Assembly (NCBI RefSeq): GCF_000428845.1
Contig: NZ_AUAS01000004.1
Span: 1-64,000 of the forward strand
Direction of reading: 5' to 3'
Length of the DNA stretch: 64,000 bases
Origin: Dyadobacter alkalitolerans DSM 23607
Lineage (GTDB): Bacteria; Bacteroidota; Bacteroidia; Cytophagales; Spirosomataceae
Shown here: positions 1-8,703 of the stretch, piece after piece
How positions within the stretch are numbered: the first letter of the stretch is position 1
How the letters are laid out: each line of letters starts with the position of its first letter
Position numbers and translations under genes: made by a program
The notes under the pieces: generated by a model
The model's database searches: none
What the model was told of the DNA's origin: nothing
The model's input: only the letters and a program-made list of their open reading frames with translations

Positions 1-207
1 AGGCAAAAACAGCAAGCCGACGAGCTGCTAAAAAGTGAGGAAGGCATTGTCAAACGAAAGAAGCGGTGCTATGACGTAGAACCCGTCTTTGGCAACATTA
101 AACATAACCACGGCTTCCGCAAGTTTATGCTCCGCGGCAAACAAAAGGTCGAAATAGAGTGGGGATTGATCGCACTAGCCCAGAATATCAGGAAAAGGGC
201 GGCCTAG
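1..207 (+). CDS. IS1182-type transposase, C-terminal end (cut by window edge)
   Basis: An open frame enters at base 1 and ends at TAG 205-207, giving the last 68 residues of a protein. The residues run through VEPVFGNIKHNHGFRKF and end in a Lys/Arg-rich tail. This is the typical C-terminal block of IS1182-family DDE transposases, with the catalytic Glu region and conserved Phe-Gly-x-Ile-Lys. Only the end is visible, so I cannot tell whether the copy is intact. It lies next to tRNA-Ser and marks the left border of the T6SS locus. Confidence 0.75.
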   Translation, partial: RQKQQADELLKSEEGIVKRKKRCYDVEPVFGNIKHNHGFRKFMLRGKQKVEIEWGLIALAQNIRKRAA

Positions 208-301
208 GAGGGCTGTTTACGCGCCTACCTGGCAAATCCAGTAAGCTAGCTTTTAACGGCGGATTTTGAATCTTAATTCTCAGTTACAAAAACCAGAAAC
301 G

Positions 302-339
302 AAAGAGGGTGCCCCATTTTGAAATGAGACACCCTCTTT
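302..339. terminator. Strong hairpin between transposase and tRNA-Ser
   Basis: Arms AAAGAGGGTG (302-311) and CACCCTCTTT (330-339) are perfectly complementary. Inside them CATTT (315-319) pairs with AAATG (322-326). On the plus strand the hairpin ends in TTTT. It lies just 3' of the minus-strand tRNA, so it could end transcription from both sides. It could instead be the palindromic end of the IS element; the other IS end is outside the window. Confidence 0.6.
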
Positions 340-363
340 TGAATGTTTTGACATCATGTCCTG

Positions 364-448
364 CAGAGAGAGAGGGATTCGAACCCCCGGACCTGTTACA
401 GTCAACGGTTTTCAAGACCGTCGCAATCGACCACTCTGCCATCTCTCT
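364..448 (-). tRNA. tRNA-Ser (anticodon UGA)
   Basis: Read on the minus strand, a 7-bp acceptor stem AGAGAGA/TCTCTCT (448-442 with 371-365) closes an 85-nt cloverleaf. The D-arm contains GCAGAGTGGTC. The anticodon stem ACGGT/ACCGT carries loop CTTGAAA, giving anticodon TGA (complement of 412-414). A class II variable arm follows, then a T-arm with the GTTCGAAT core. The discriminator is G (complement of 364) and CCA is not encoded. An open frame across it on the same strand is an artefact. Confidence 0.95.
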
Positions 449-477
449 AAATATTTCGCCGTGTGCGAAACGTGGTG

Positions 478-507
478 CAAAGGTAAAAACAAAATCGGTA
501 TGCGCAA
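478..507 (-). promoter_or_regulatory. Promoter of tRNA-Ser
   Basis: On the minus strand a -33 TTG (complement of 505-507), a 19-bp spacer and a -7 box TACCTTTG (complement of 478-485) match the Bacteroidota consensus TTG-N19-21-TAnnTTTG. The tRNA begins 29 bases downstream at 448. The site gives an internal standard for judging other promoters in the window. Confidence 0.65.
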
Positions 508-680
508 GAGTTGGCTTGAAAAAAAATGTTTGGAAACTATGGCTCATGCGTTCAGGTTAGGGCTTTGTTTGCATGGGAAAGAAGTTATCCGTTGTCACTT
601 CTAAAACTTGCTTGCTATTCAGCTAGACATGCATGACTCTTCCACAAGTCGACCGCTTTCCTGAAACCGACCGCCAAATT

Positions 681-1163
681 TCAGTTTCGTTTCAATTTTG
701 CTGCTGAAAGATTTGACTCCAGTTCCCTATTCTGTTCCATTAAAGTAAGATTCTCCTTTTGCAGCGCATTCATTTTCGCTTTTGCAGAAATCAACGTCGT
801 ATCACCCGCCTTACTCTTCACAATCTCATTAAACAAATCGACATAGCTAGTAATGATAATTTGATAGAATGGTTGTCGATAGTTGCTTTGCAGATCGTTT
901 GTCCATTTGAAAAGCGGCGCCAGGGCTTCTGTTTTGACATCGGCTGCCTTTTGGATTTGGATGACGAGGGTGTCTGCGTCGTTGGTGTGATGTATTAGCT
1001 TTTCGACTTGCTCGTTCGTTACGGCAGTGAGGTCGCTTTGTTTTTTGGGTATTTCAATCATTGAGAAATAGAGCATAAAAGCGACGAGTAGGATCATTAG
1101 AATATAACACAGCGAGAAGCGGAGGATTGTTGCATTTCGCTGTGCAGCATTGATTGGCTTCAT
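681..1163 (-). CDS. tssO: T6SS subtype-iii membrane protein, TssO-like
   Basis: This is a 160-residue protein with one membrane segment near residues 15-35 (LCYILMILLVAFMLYFSMIE). A mainly helical domain follows, ending in a coiled coil (about residues 125-155) rich in Leu, Glu and Asn. Size, single N-terminal anchor and last place in a Bacteroidota T6SS operon fit TssO, one of the TssN/O/P/Q/R proteins thought to replace TssL/M/J in subtype iii. It starts 10 bp after the preceding gene, which has the same topology. The TssO name rests on topology and context, not on a diagnostic motif. Confidence 0.55.
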   Translation of the reverse strand: MKPINAAQRNATILRFSLCYILMILLVAFMLYFSMIEIPKKQSDLTAVTNEQVEKLIHHTNDADTLVIQIQKAADVKTEALAPLFKWTNDLQSNYRQPFYQIIITSYVDLFNEIVKSKAGDTTLISAKAKMNALQKENLTLMEQNRELESNLSAAKLKRN

Positions 1164-1173
1164 AAACGGTCGG

Positions 1174-1656
1174 TTAAGGCAAGCCCAGCAGGACTTGTTT
1201 GATCATTTGATTCTGAGATTTTAGCTCTGCATTTTGTTCTTCCAATTTAGAAACCAGCGTGCTGACGCGTTTTACTTCACCTGCTTGTTCATTGCGTTTG
1301 TTCAACAAATGCTTATTCAGCAGAACTCTCACCTGGTAATTCCGGATAAGTTTTGAAGCAAGCAGGGCGGGGGAGGTTTGGCCCGCATATTCCTTTTTCA
1401 TTGAAGCAAATTGCCTTTCCAGAACGGCGTCGCTGCTGGCAATGGCGATCTGATCATTGGACGCGAGTGCAGCAATGTGTTGTTTATATAAACTGTCCAA
1501 AACAACAACTTCCTTTCTGAACTCAGTTTCCTTGTCCTGGCTGATCAACTTTGTTTGGTTGCCCTTTCTGAATTTGGGCGTAGCATAATAAAAGGCGATG
1601 CTCCCGAGGAGCAGTAAACTCACGTTAATCAGTATATACCGTTGTGATCGGTTCAT
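1174..1656 (-). CDS. Single-pass coiled-coil membrane protein of T6SS operon (TssO/TssP-like)
   Basis: I chose ATG 1656, 11 bp after the tssK stop, over the longer frame from 1683 that would overlap tssK. The product is about 160 residues: membrane helix at about residues 5-24 (YILINVSLLLLGSIAFYYA), an extracytoplasmic helical region, then a coiled coil (VSTLVSKLEEQNAELKSQNQ) near the C-terminus. The layout mirrors the next gene, so the two may be paralogues or partners in a trans-envelope complex. TssP is possible by position, but I see no family-defining motif. Confidence 0.5.
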   Translation of the reverse strand: MNRSQRYILINVSLLLLGSIAFYYATPKFRKGNQTKLISQDKETEFRKEVVVLDSLYKQHIAALASNDQIAIASSDAVLERQFASMKKEYAGQTSPALLASKLIRNYQVRVLLNKHLLNKRNEQAGEVKRVSTLVSKLEEQNAELKSQNQMIKQVLLGLP

Positions 1657-1667
1657 ATCTTTTGTGG

Positions 1668-2765
1668 TTAGGCAATGTCCCATTTTCCGGCGTCGACATA
1701 GGGGAGTGCCAGCAGGTTTTGAAGGACAAAATCAATGAAATCCAGATAGCCTTTTACATTATCGAGCAACAAGCTGCAATCATTATGATTGTAAGGGCTT
1801 GTTAATACGGAATCGATCATGGAGTCCATTACCGACTTGGTTACTTCCGCATAATGCGTGTTGAACTTGGTTGTCCCGGCAACATTATTCCGCAGATATT
1901 GGTAAAACCGACTGGCGCTGCTTTCCGACAGACAGTCAATGGCGGTGCGCATGGTGCGAGCGTAGCGGACCAGTTCCTGAATGAAATGTACAGGCGGCAG
2001 ATCTTTTGAAATGAGCCGGTAATGGTCGATAATTTCAAGGCCGGCGAAAACCAGTTTTTCGGAGATCTGGTAAATGTCCCGGGCAACGGGCGACTGGTTT
2101 TGCATTCCATTAATTTTCCTCTGGATTAATATTGCGGTCTGGTGAATGCTGTTGATCTGTTTGCCGCATGTTTCGTAATACCAAAGCAAATTTTCCCCGA
2201 AAACACCAGCCGAGGGAGGAATGTAATCGTAGTCGGGAGAAAACATCTGCCCTTCGAACCGGATCCGAAAAATAGGCATGCTATGAGCATCCGAAAGCTT
2301 TTCATGGACGGAAAGCAGTTCCAGCATAGGTTTTAGCGTCACAAATGGCTTTCGAAGCGGCTGCTCTTCCATATCATACTCACCTGTTTCTGTTAGCCCC
2401 GACAATGAAATGCGCAGGACAACATAAAAAATACCCACATTGCCGAGCCGGTTCTTGTAATCCATCAACGAGAGGCTTACGCTGTCAGGGTCCGTTCCCG
2501 CGTCCCATTCCACGCGTAAGCCGCCCGGTGTAATGGCACGGCAGGAGAGCATTTGGATGGTGTCGCCCAGGACCCGGAGCTGAATTCCTGCGCCAGAGTT
2601 ATCGGCGGATGGCAGCAGGCCGTAATTATGTGTATTTAGAAAGATAGCAGTAGCATCACGCAAAGCGTCGCGGATCGCGTGGTCGTGTGCAACGAGATGC
2701 TGCTGGGTGATTTTCATACCATCCCGCCAGTTCAGAAATGGATAAGTAATTTCTGGAAGTGTCAT
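1668..2765 (-). CDS. tssK: T6SS baseplate-membrane connector TssK
   Basis: The 365-residue protein begins with the TssK signature, a Trp-x-Asp-Gly-Met-x-Ile-x-x-Gln-His-Leu block at about residues 13-24 (NWRDGMKITQQHLVAHD). TssK trimers join the baseplate wedges (TssEFG) to the envelope complex. It is shorter than proteobacterial TssK (about 440), as usual in subtype iii. Its start overlaps the tssN stop by 4 bp, indicating translational coupling. Because TssL and TssM are absent, its envelope partner is expected to be TssN/TssO-type proteins. Confidence 0.85.
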   Translation of the reverse strand: MTLPEITYPFLNWRDGMKITQQHLVAHDHAIRDALRDATAIFLNTHNYGLLPSADNSGAGIQLRVLGDTIQMLSCRAITPGGLRVEWDAGTDPDSVSLSLMDYKNRLGNVGIFYVVLRISLSGLTETGEYDMEEQPLRKPFVTLKPMLELLSVHEKLSDAHSMPIFRIRFEGQMFSPDYDYIPPSAGVFGENLLWYYETCGKQINSIHQTAILIQRKINGMQNQSPVARDIYQISEKLVFAGLEIIDHYRLISKDLPPVHFIQELVRYARTMRTAIDCLSESSASRFYQYLRNNVAGTTKFNTHYAEVTKSVMDSMIDSVLTSPYNHNDCSLLLDNVKGYLDFIDFVLQNLLALPYVDAGKWDIA

Positions 2766-3610
2766 GACCGGATTGGATTAGTGCTGATGGCGTAAATAAT
2801 ATCATTTCCCTTTACTTCATTCTCAAAAAGGGTTTTCTCTGTGTCCAGAATGATCTTTTTCCTTTGAGGAGAATATTTGAACAACATCCATTCAAGCGGG
2901 AGCTGGTTATCGGACAGGAACTGGATTGGTTTCTTGCGATATTCCCGGTGTTTGTTGTGAAAAGATATGAAGTAATGGAAAAGCTGTCCTAATGTTGTGT
3001 TTCCCGGATATTCCACCTCATATCCTTCAAACGGCTCGTTTTTTCCTGGTACGGGCGTAAAATTCATCATTACACGGACCGTTTCAACAGGCACCAACCT
3101 GGGCACAGGCTCGTTTACGGGGTAAGTCCAGGTCTTGTATCGCAACGCCGGGATCTTCATCCAGAGTTCATAGGAAACGAAAATCAGCGCGGGTAGGAGG
3201 AAAGCAGGAGAAGCGGAGAGCAGAAGATATTGAAAAGGATTGTCGTGGTTCAGCAGGCTATAAGTAACCATATATCCTGCAATGCCAACGAAATACAGTG
3301 AAAGACCGGCAATGAAAACGTCCAGCAGGGAATCGTTGCTCCACCATGATAAGGTCATTGGCGCCAATACTAAATACAGGATACCCATTAGAAAGGACAT
3401 GGCGAGCAATACGATAAAACCCGTGATAATCGAGTCTGTTTTTGAATTGATAAACCCTAAAACAGCAAACAGGAGAAATACCCATATCAGCCAGATCGCC
3501 CATCTCAAAACGGACATTGCGTTTGTTTTTTCATACATTAAAATACCAGTAAATGCCAGCCCTGATAACAGTGCCAGCAGTGCCGGTAATATCTTGTAAA
3601 ACAGCTCCAT
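2762..3610 (-). CDS. tssN: T6SS subtype-iii inner-membrane protein TssN
   Basis: This 282-residue protein has about six hydrophobic segments in its first 155 residues: near 3-25, 35-52, 58-80, 84-103, 107-125 and 133-153. A soluble C-terminal domain of about 120 residues follows (starting near FTPVPGKNEPFEGYEVEYPG). A multi-pass N-terminus with a cytosolic tail, placed between tssG and tssK, matches TssN, a component restricted to Bacteroidota systems and thought to anchor the baseplate in the inner membrane. Start 12 bp after the tssG stop; 4-bp overlap with tssK. Confidence 0.75.
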   Translation of the reverse strand: MELFYKILPALLALLSGLAFTGILMYEKTNAMSVLRWAIWLIWVFLLFAVLGFINSKTDSIITGFIVLLAMSFLMGILYLVLAPMTLSWWSNDSLLDVFIAGLSLYFVGIAGYMVTYSLLNHDNPFQYLLLSASPAFLLPALIFVSYELWMKIPALRYKTWTYPVNEPVPRLVPVETVRVMMNFTPVPGKNEPFEGYEVEYPGNTTLGQLFHYFISFHNKHREYRKKPIQFLSDNQLPLEWMLFKYSPQRKKIILDTEKTLFENEVKGNDIIYAISTNPIRS

Positions 3611-3622
3611 AGATGTTAAAAG

Positions 3623-4573
3623 TCACAAAATTGTTGAATAGCCCAGAACACCCGTGTCTCTGGTTTTACTAATGGTAAAAAAACCTTTTTCTGCGATCAG
3701 TAACATGTCCCACGAAATTTCGGCTGGCAACAACAAGCCGCATAGAAATGTCAAAATTTGGTAATGTTTTCCAGCCGGTTCATGGCTCCGGAAATGGTGC
3801 AGGTCGGTGTCGGCAACCGGGCCAATCCGGATGCTGATGTGATCCGGATCATAATACTTTCCATGCAGGATCCAGTCCACCCCCAATGTGCCTTTTCCCA
3901 GCGGTTGCAGAAAGTCAAGGTCCGTGCTGTGGTTGGATTTCGATTCGTTTTTATCAAATGCCACTTTTTGTCCCAACACTTTTTCAAAATACATCTGGCA
4001 AGCCGGCATGTTACCGACGATCAGATGTGCGTGGATGGTCAGCTCCAAAATGGCTTCCTTCTGCTCAGGAGATAATTGCAGATCCAGATCGGGCCACAGA
4101 TAATCGAAAAGCGTATCGTGGTAATAAGCAAATGGATTTACCACGGAATGGTGCTCATGCATTTCCAGGGCTACCCGCTGTCTGCTAAATTCAATATCGA
4201 AAGGCGAAAAGAATGTTCTGGCTTGATTTATGCCTGATTCGTAGTAATCAATGTCTTCCAGAATAACTTCCGTGGAACGTTCGCTCCGGCTGATCGTCGG
4301 CTGAAATATCATTCCCGGTGGCAGCATATCGGAAATTCCCTCCCGTGCCATACGCACTTTGGCATAAGGCGTTTGAAAATCGGAATCCCGGTGCTCGTCG
4401 GTTATGCCCGTAACATCCCTGGACCCGGAGCGGTTAAAGGCGCCAATGGGCGTTAGTAATATATTTTCAGATGGATGAATAACGGCTTCTGCGATTTCCC
4501 GTGCAACGGTTTCTGCACGTAAGTCGGTCTTTAATGTGAGCAACGTTTCGGCCACTTCGTATATCTCCATCAC
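3623..4573 (-). CDS. tssG: T6SS baseplate wedge protein TssG
   Basis: A 316-residue soluble protein overlapping the end of tssF by 4 bp (ATGA), the standard tssF-tssG coupling. Visible TssG-like traits are a central block EISFSRQR-like (FDIEFSRQRVALEMHEHH) and a region around residues 215-265 (LGVDWILHGKYYDPDHISIRIGPV). These recall the TssG core that packs on the TssF dimer in a TssE-F2-G wedge. Identification rests mainly on position, length and pairing with a clear tssF. Confidence 0.75.
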   Translation of the reverse strand: MMEIYEVAETLLTLKTDLRAETVAREIAEAVIHPSENILLTPIGAFNRSGSRDVTGITDEHRDSDFQTPYAKVRMAREGISDMLPPGMIFQPTISRSERSTEVILEDIDYYESGINQARTFFSPFDIEFSRQRVALEMHEHHSVVNPFAYYHDTLFDYLWPDLDLQLSPEQKEAILELTIHAHLIVGNMPACQMYFEKVLGQKVAFDKNESKSNHSTDLDFLQPLGKGTLGVDWILHGKYYDPDHISIRIGPVADTDLHHFRSHEPAGKHYQILTFLCGLLLPAEISWDMLLIAEKGFFTISKTRDTGVLGYSTIL

Positions 4574-6405
4574 ATTTTCCAGTTAAATCCGTGAACAGAA
4601 ATATATAAGGGGATCATTCCGACCGACTTTTGTAGCAGGCTGTTTTTCACCAATCTGGCTTGCCTCATCCAATATTCATCACTCTGATCTTCTTTATCAG
4701 GAAATATCAATACATCCAGCGCCAGGCGAAGGCCTTCTTTCTGTCCTTCACCGATGCCCAGTCCTTTTTTTACTTCAACTTTTAATGCTGTATCACCCAA
4801 AAAATTCATTGCAATGGTGCGGTAATCTTCAATCGTTACCGCCCGTCCGCGCGTGAGCAATGTTTCTTTAAGTGCCTTTTGCATTTGAAGATCGTCCATA
4901 GGAGCGCGGCCGCCATTGGTGGGAAGCATCAAATACGCCGCTTCGGCCTTGAACTGGTTTGCCGAAGCAGCATTCAATTTTGTCAGTGCGCGCAGCCCAT
5001 TGGCTTTTTCTCCATCGGAAGTCCAGAAATACACGTCCAGTATGGTCCCTGTTGACCGCGTTTTTACCATCAAATAAACCCGGGGTAATACGAAATCAAA
5101 TGTGTCCAGGTGTTCCCTTAGCTTGCTTACATGCTGATTGATCTTGTTCAGGTGATTGGAAACAATAGAAATATCGAGGGCATTGAACGCAGCCAGGTCG
5201 TCGCGCATTTTTGCCGTAACATCGTTCAGGCTTTGGAATGCATCGCGCTTATCAAAACGGGCGACGGCACGGTTGCGCAGCGCGTATACATTTTGGCTGC
5301 TGGCAAACTTATTTCTTTCGGTTGGCGAAAGAATCTCCCCGTCACCATTGACAACTTTTTCAATGGCCATGAAACCATCATCATCTTTCAAACCATATAC
5401 ATTAAAGAGCGGCTGCAATCTGCCTCGCTGGTGGATTAGCTTGCGGTTCAGGACCGGGATGCAGTTTGTGAAGATCTCCATTTTGTCCAGTGCGGCGGGC
5501 GTCATTGAAGCAGGGCAGCGCATTTTTATCCAAAGCAATTTGTCTGGAAAGAGCGTTTTAGCATTGGCTTCCGGAATCATTCCAGCCCATTCTTTGGGAT
5601 AGTTTTCAAATTGAGATCCTGCTTTCAACCCGGTAATAGCCATAAAGTGCGCATTGTATGATTCCCGCACGCTCTCTTCAATGGGTTTGAAAAAATCACT
5701 TTTGCTTTTTGCATTCTCCCCGGCCATAATGCCATCCGTCGATCCGTAATGTTGGACGGGATCAGTAAACGTACCTGGTGCACTGTTTGAAAACTTGATC
5801 AGCGGAATGTAAGGAAGGTTTTTGGATTGATCAGCGACAGCGCCCCAGTTGAAAAACAATGTCAGTTGGTCGGGCACTTCTTTTTCAGGTATTTCAATGC
5901 CAACCCAACATATCTGCTGCTCAATGGGCTTGGCTGGAATCGGGAATGCAGTTTCTCGCTGAAAAGTAGCGCCGATCTTGTCGATCCGCGCGCCGGTTGC
6001 AATGAAGCGGATATTTGCGCCCGAAAGGCGGAAAGATCCGGCCGGGCTCATTGTGACTGCGGAATTTCCCTGGGTTGCAAACTGATCCGAAGGAATGACG
6101 TCAACGGGTCCGGAAGTGGTTTTTATCAATACTACGGAGTGTGCTGGAATAATGCCCGTGATCGTCTCAGGTAACACAGCCTCTGCCATGCGCTTCACGG
6201 TATGGGACTGCGAAGACTCTATCTCCTGCCAGATCTTCTCTGTTTCTGTGGCAAAGGCACCAAATAGCAGATCCACCAGCGGGTCAAACGAACCATTTTT
6301 CAGGTCAATTTCATCCACGCCCCATTGCCGGGCCGCTTCCTTATGCAAGCGGGTTTTTATCGACTCTTTGGTTTCTAAAATCGGCATAATGTTGGATTTC
6401 GACAT
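4570..6405 (-). CDS. tssF: T6SS baseplate wedge protein TssF
   Basis: This 611-residue protein matches the usual TssF length. The N-terminus carries the expected pattern: HKEAARQWGVDEIDLKNGSFDPLVDLLFGAFATETEKI, then the characteristic AEAVLPETITGIIPAHSVV segment. Near the C-terminus it has a gpJ/gp6-like section (TIEDYRTIAMNFLG...VEVKKGLGIGE). Two TssF plus one TssG form the core of each baseplate wedge. It starts 7 bp after the tssE stop; ATG 6405 opens MSKSNIMPILETKE, and a start at the inner Met (6387) is also possible. Confidence 0.85.
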   Translation of the reverse strand: MSKSNIMPILETKESIKTRLHKEAARQWGVDEIDLKNGSFDPLVDLLFGAFATETEKIWQEIESSQSHTVKRMAEAVLPETITGIIPAHSVVLIKTTSGPVDVIPSDQFATQGNSAVTMSPAGSFRLSGANIRFIATGARIDKIGATFQRETAFPIPAKPIEQQICWVGIEIPEKEVPDQLTLFFNWGAVADQSKNLPYIPLIKFSNSAPGTFTDPVQHYGSTDGIMAGENAKSKSDFFKPIEESVRESYNAHFMAITGLKAGSQFENYPKEWAGMIPEANAKTLFPDKLLWIKMRCPASMTPAALDKMEIFTNCIPVLNRKLIHQRGRLQPLFNVYGLKDDDGFMAIEKVVNGDGEILSPTERNKFASSQNVYALRNRAVARFDKRDAFQSLNDVTAKMRDDLAAFNALDISIVSNHLNKINQHVSKLREHLDTFDFVLPRVYLMVKTRSTGTILDVYFWTSDGEKANGLRALTKLNAASANQFKAEAAYLMLPTNGGRAPMDDLQMQKALKETLLTRGRAVTIEDYRTIAMNFLGDTALKVEVKKGLGIGEGQKEGLRLALDVLIFPDKEDQSDEYWMRQARLVKNSLLQKSVGMIPLYISVHGFNWKM

Positions 6406-6412
6406 ATGTTGT

Positions 6413-6847
6413 TCAGACCACGGTGATAGGGCCGAAGAACATTAAGAATAGTTCGTCAAAGTTTTCGCCGGACTGGATCACAGTTCCTTTCACCCTTATA
6501 TTGAGACGGTTTCTGATTCTGGTAACTTTGTTTTCCCTGCTTAATTCCTGCAATTCATCCCTTTGCACATCCACGTCGTGGATTTTAAGACGGGTCTCAT
6601 ATTTATGGACCGAGAGCCGAATATCGTCGCGCACCTGGTCCAGCCAAATATTCAGATTGTCTGTTTGTTCAAAATCTTTCTCCCACAACAAACACTGAAA
6701 TCCGTTATCATATCGCCATTCACCGCGCTGAGTGAGGAGCAGGAGATAAATGTATTCCCGCACCGAAGCCTTGACAGTCACTTGCGGCAACGGCTTTTTT
6801 TTGAGCAGCGCGCCAAAATCAACCGGAATACGGTAGTGTTTAGCCAT
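6413..6847 (-). CDS. tssE: T6SS baseplate protein TssE (GPW/gp25 family)
   Basis: A 144-residue gp25-like protein. The family core is visible as REYIYLLLLTQRGEWRYDNGFQCLLWEKDFE (about residues 28-58), where the usual proteobacterial ...T.pGER...P.fGc.l... block is altered to RGEWRYDNGFQCLLW. That variation is typical of Bacteroidota TssE. TssE connects wedge to sheath and starts sheath assembly. It starts 4 bp after vgrG and 7 bp before tssF. Confidence 0.8.
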   Translation of the reverse strand: MAKHYRIPVDFGALLKKKPLPQVTVKASVREYIYLLLLTQRGEWRYDNGFQCLLWEKDFEQTDNLNIWLDQVRDDIRLSVHKYETRLKIHDVDVQRDELQELSRENKVTRIRNRLNIRVKGTVIQSGENFDELFLMFFGPITVV

Positions 6848-6851
6848 TGTC

Positions 6852-8684
6852 TTAGTTTATCATCACCATAGCCGCTTTCAGACTAGCCTGCGCGCCGCCT
6901 TCAAGAGCGAGTTGCGCATTACCTTTAATGCTGGTTTGCGACTTGCCTTCAACATTCACTGTAGCACCTGTAATCTGCATTTTGGCCTTGGCTTCAATGC
7001 TTCCTTTGTTGGTCTCAACCGTCCAGTCCTGCTGGGCAGTCATACTGATCTTTTCGGCTTTTAATTCAATTTCTTTGGCTTCCAGCGTAATTTTTCCCTC
7101 ACTCTTTACGCTGATCACCGGCTCGCCATCCAGAGTCAGGACCACCTCATTTCTGTTTTCCTTATTGTAAATCCTGATAGCTTCTTTTCCATCAGAATCA
7201 TCGATAATGATATGGTTGCCGCCTTTGGTTATGATCCCTTTAATCATATTAACCTTTTCAAAAAGGTTACCGCCCGGCAATGCTGAACCCGTGTACATCG
7301 ATCCGCGCACAAAAGGCAGATCGGGATTTCCAAACTCAAAATCAACAAAAACCACCTCATCAATTTCAGGCACAAAGTATACACCGCGCTCATCTCCGCT
7401 CATCAGGTTTGCTACTCTCGCCCACGGCGTTGAGTCACCATTTTTTTGCCAGTAAAACTGCACTTTCACGCGGCCCATTTGTTCAGGATCATTGGTATCG
7501 ATTACCTTGGCTGGTTGGGATTCTGCTTTGGGCTTTGAGATGGAATAATCTACGGGCGGGTAATCGCTGTCCTGGGGTACTGCCTCAAAGTGGTTTTGGT
7601 AAAATCCTCTGGAGTCGAGGTAGTGATGCACATTAGTCACGGTAAAAGTACCATAGTTGTCGGTGCGGACCGTTTTGTCTTCATGGTCTTTTATTTCATC
7701 CTTTACTGTAAATGGAATGCCGACATACATTTCAACACTTTGTGAAGTGCCTTTAAGCAACCCAAGGTTTTTGGCATAGCCGCTCTTGCGAACCTTCGCA
7801 GCCTCAGCCAATGCGGATTCCGTATCATATCCTGAAAAATCAATATCCAGGTTTTCTTCTTTAAAGAGCTTATCGGACTGAGAAGAGGCAATTCTAACAT
7901 CCTGTAGCAAATCAACATTGATGCTCTTCGAAGATGCTTCCAGTTGCTTGTCCTTGGCATAGTTATATAGCTTGCCTGTAAATGTCAAAGGCTCAAGAGC
8001 CAGCAGATATTCCATTTGCTGGAGATTAACACCATAATTCAGCTCCAAAGGCTTTTTTTTGACACGAGCTGATTTCCCGAATATGACCTTGTCGCCATCA
8101 TAATAAAACCATTCTCCGTAAGCAGCGCCGAGTCGCTGCACAAATTGGTAGTTACTTTCCTGATATTGAGTTAGGTAGGGGATTTGTTCAGTGGATTTTG
8201 GGCTCACCCTGGCCTCCATCAACCCTTGGACAGGCCTGAAAACATCCTCCAAAACATTTTTCAACTCCTTTGCTTCAAATGTTCTTGTATTATTTCCGGT
8301 ATCCAGTAAGATGGTTGGACTTACAGCATGGATAATAAGTGTATTGTCAATGGCATCATTCATTTGCAATTGAATGCCCATAATAATGCCAGTGAAGCTG
8401 TGTGTGGCTGTTTTTGGCGTTTTGGTGGTGTTGTCATCCTGCGTAATGGCCACCGTAATTTTCTCGCCAGACCATCTTTCTACCAATTTCTGCAGGTGAA
8501 GTTCACAGTCGGCATCTGCTTCACTGCCCTCTTCATCTCCTTTTAGAGCAGCATTAATGTCGTCGAAAGTGACGTGCATCTCCAGTCGATGGTGATCATT
8601 AAATGGCTGGGACAAGTTTAAAAAAATAAACTTTTTAAGCGTCAGTCCGCCAAACTTTACTTCTAACCGGTGAGTGAGCGACAT
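6852..8684 (-). CDS. vgrG: T6SS spike protein VgrG (TssI)
   Basis: This 610-residue protein has the VgrG order: gp27-like N-terminal modules (about 1-370), an OB-fold gp5 domain (about 395-470, starting KVIDTNDPEQMGRVKVQFYWQ and including TPWARVANLMSGDERGVYFVPEIDEVVFVDFEFGNPDLPFV), and a gp5 C-terminal beta-helix from about 490. The C-terminus ends in the needle at ...AAMVMIN with no toxin extension, so effectors must bind non-covalently. The gene immediately upstream encodes a cyclase-like cargo candidate. A PAAR tip protein is encoded far away at 32019. Confidence 0.92.
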   Translation of the reverse strand: MSLTHRLEVKFGGLTLKKFIFLNLSQPFNDHHRLEMHVTFDDINAALKGDEEGSEADADCELHLQKLVERWSGEKITVAITQDDNTTKTPKTATHSFTGIIMGIQLQMNDAIDNTLIIHAVSPTILLDTGNNTRTFEAKELKNVLEDVFRPVQGLMEARVSPKSTEQIPYLTQYQESNYQFVQRLGAAYGEWFYYDGDKVIFGKSARVKKKPLELNYGVNLQQMEYLLALEPLTFTGKLYNYAKDKQLEASSKSINVDLLQDVRIASSQSDKLFKEENLDIDFSGYDTESALAEAAKVRKSGYAKNLGLLKGTSQSVEMYVGIPFTVKDEIKDHEDKTVRTDNYGTFTVTNVHHYLDSRGFYQNHFEAVPQDSDYPPVDYSISKPKAESQPAKVIDTNDPEQMGRVKVQFYWQKNGDSTPWARVANLMSGDERGVYFVPEIDEVVFVDFEFGNPDLPFVRGSMYTGSALPGGNLFEKVNMIKGIITKGGNHIIIDDSDGKEAIRIYNKENRNEVVLTLDGEPVISVKSEGKITLEAKEIELKAEKISMTAQQDWTVETNKGSIEAKAKMQITGATVNVEGKSQTSIKGNAQLALEGGAQASLKAAMVMIN

Positions 8685-8703
8685 ATGAATTCACTTTACA
8701 TTA

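Noticed and set aside
284..547. Open frames across tRNA-Ser
   Set aside because: The cloverleaf with anticodon UGA and its own promoter explains the sequence; the frames contain tRNA sequence.
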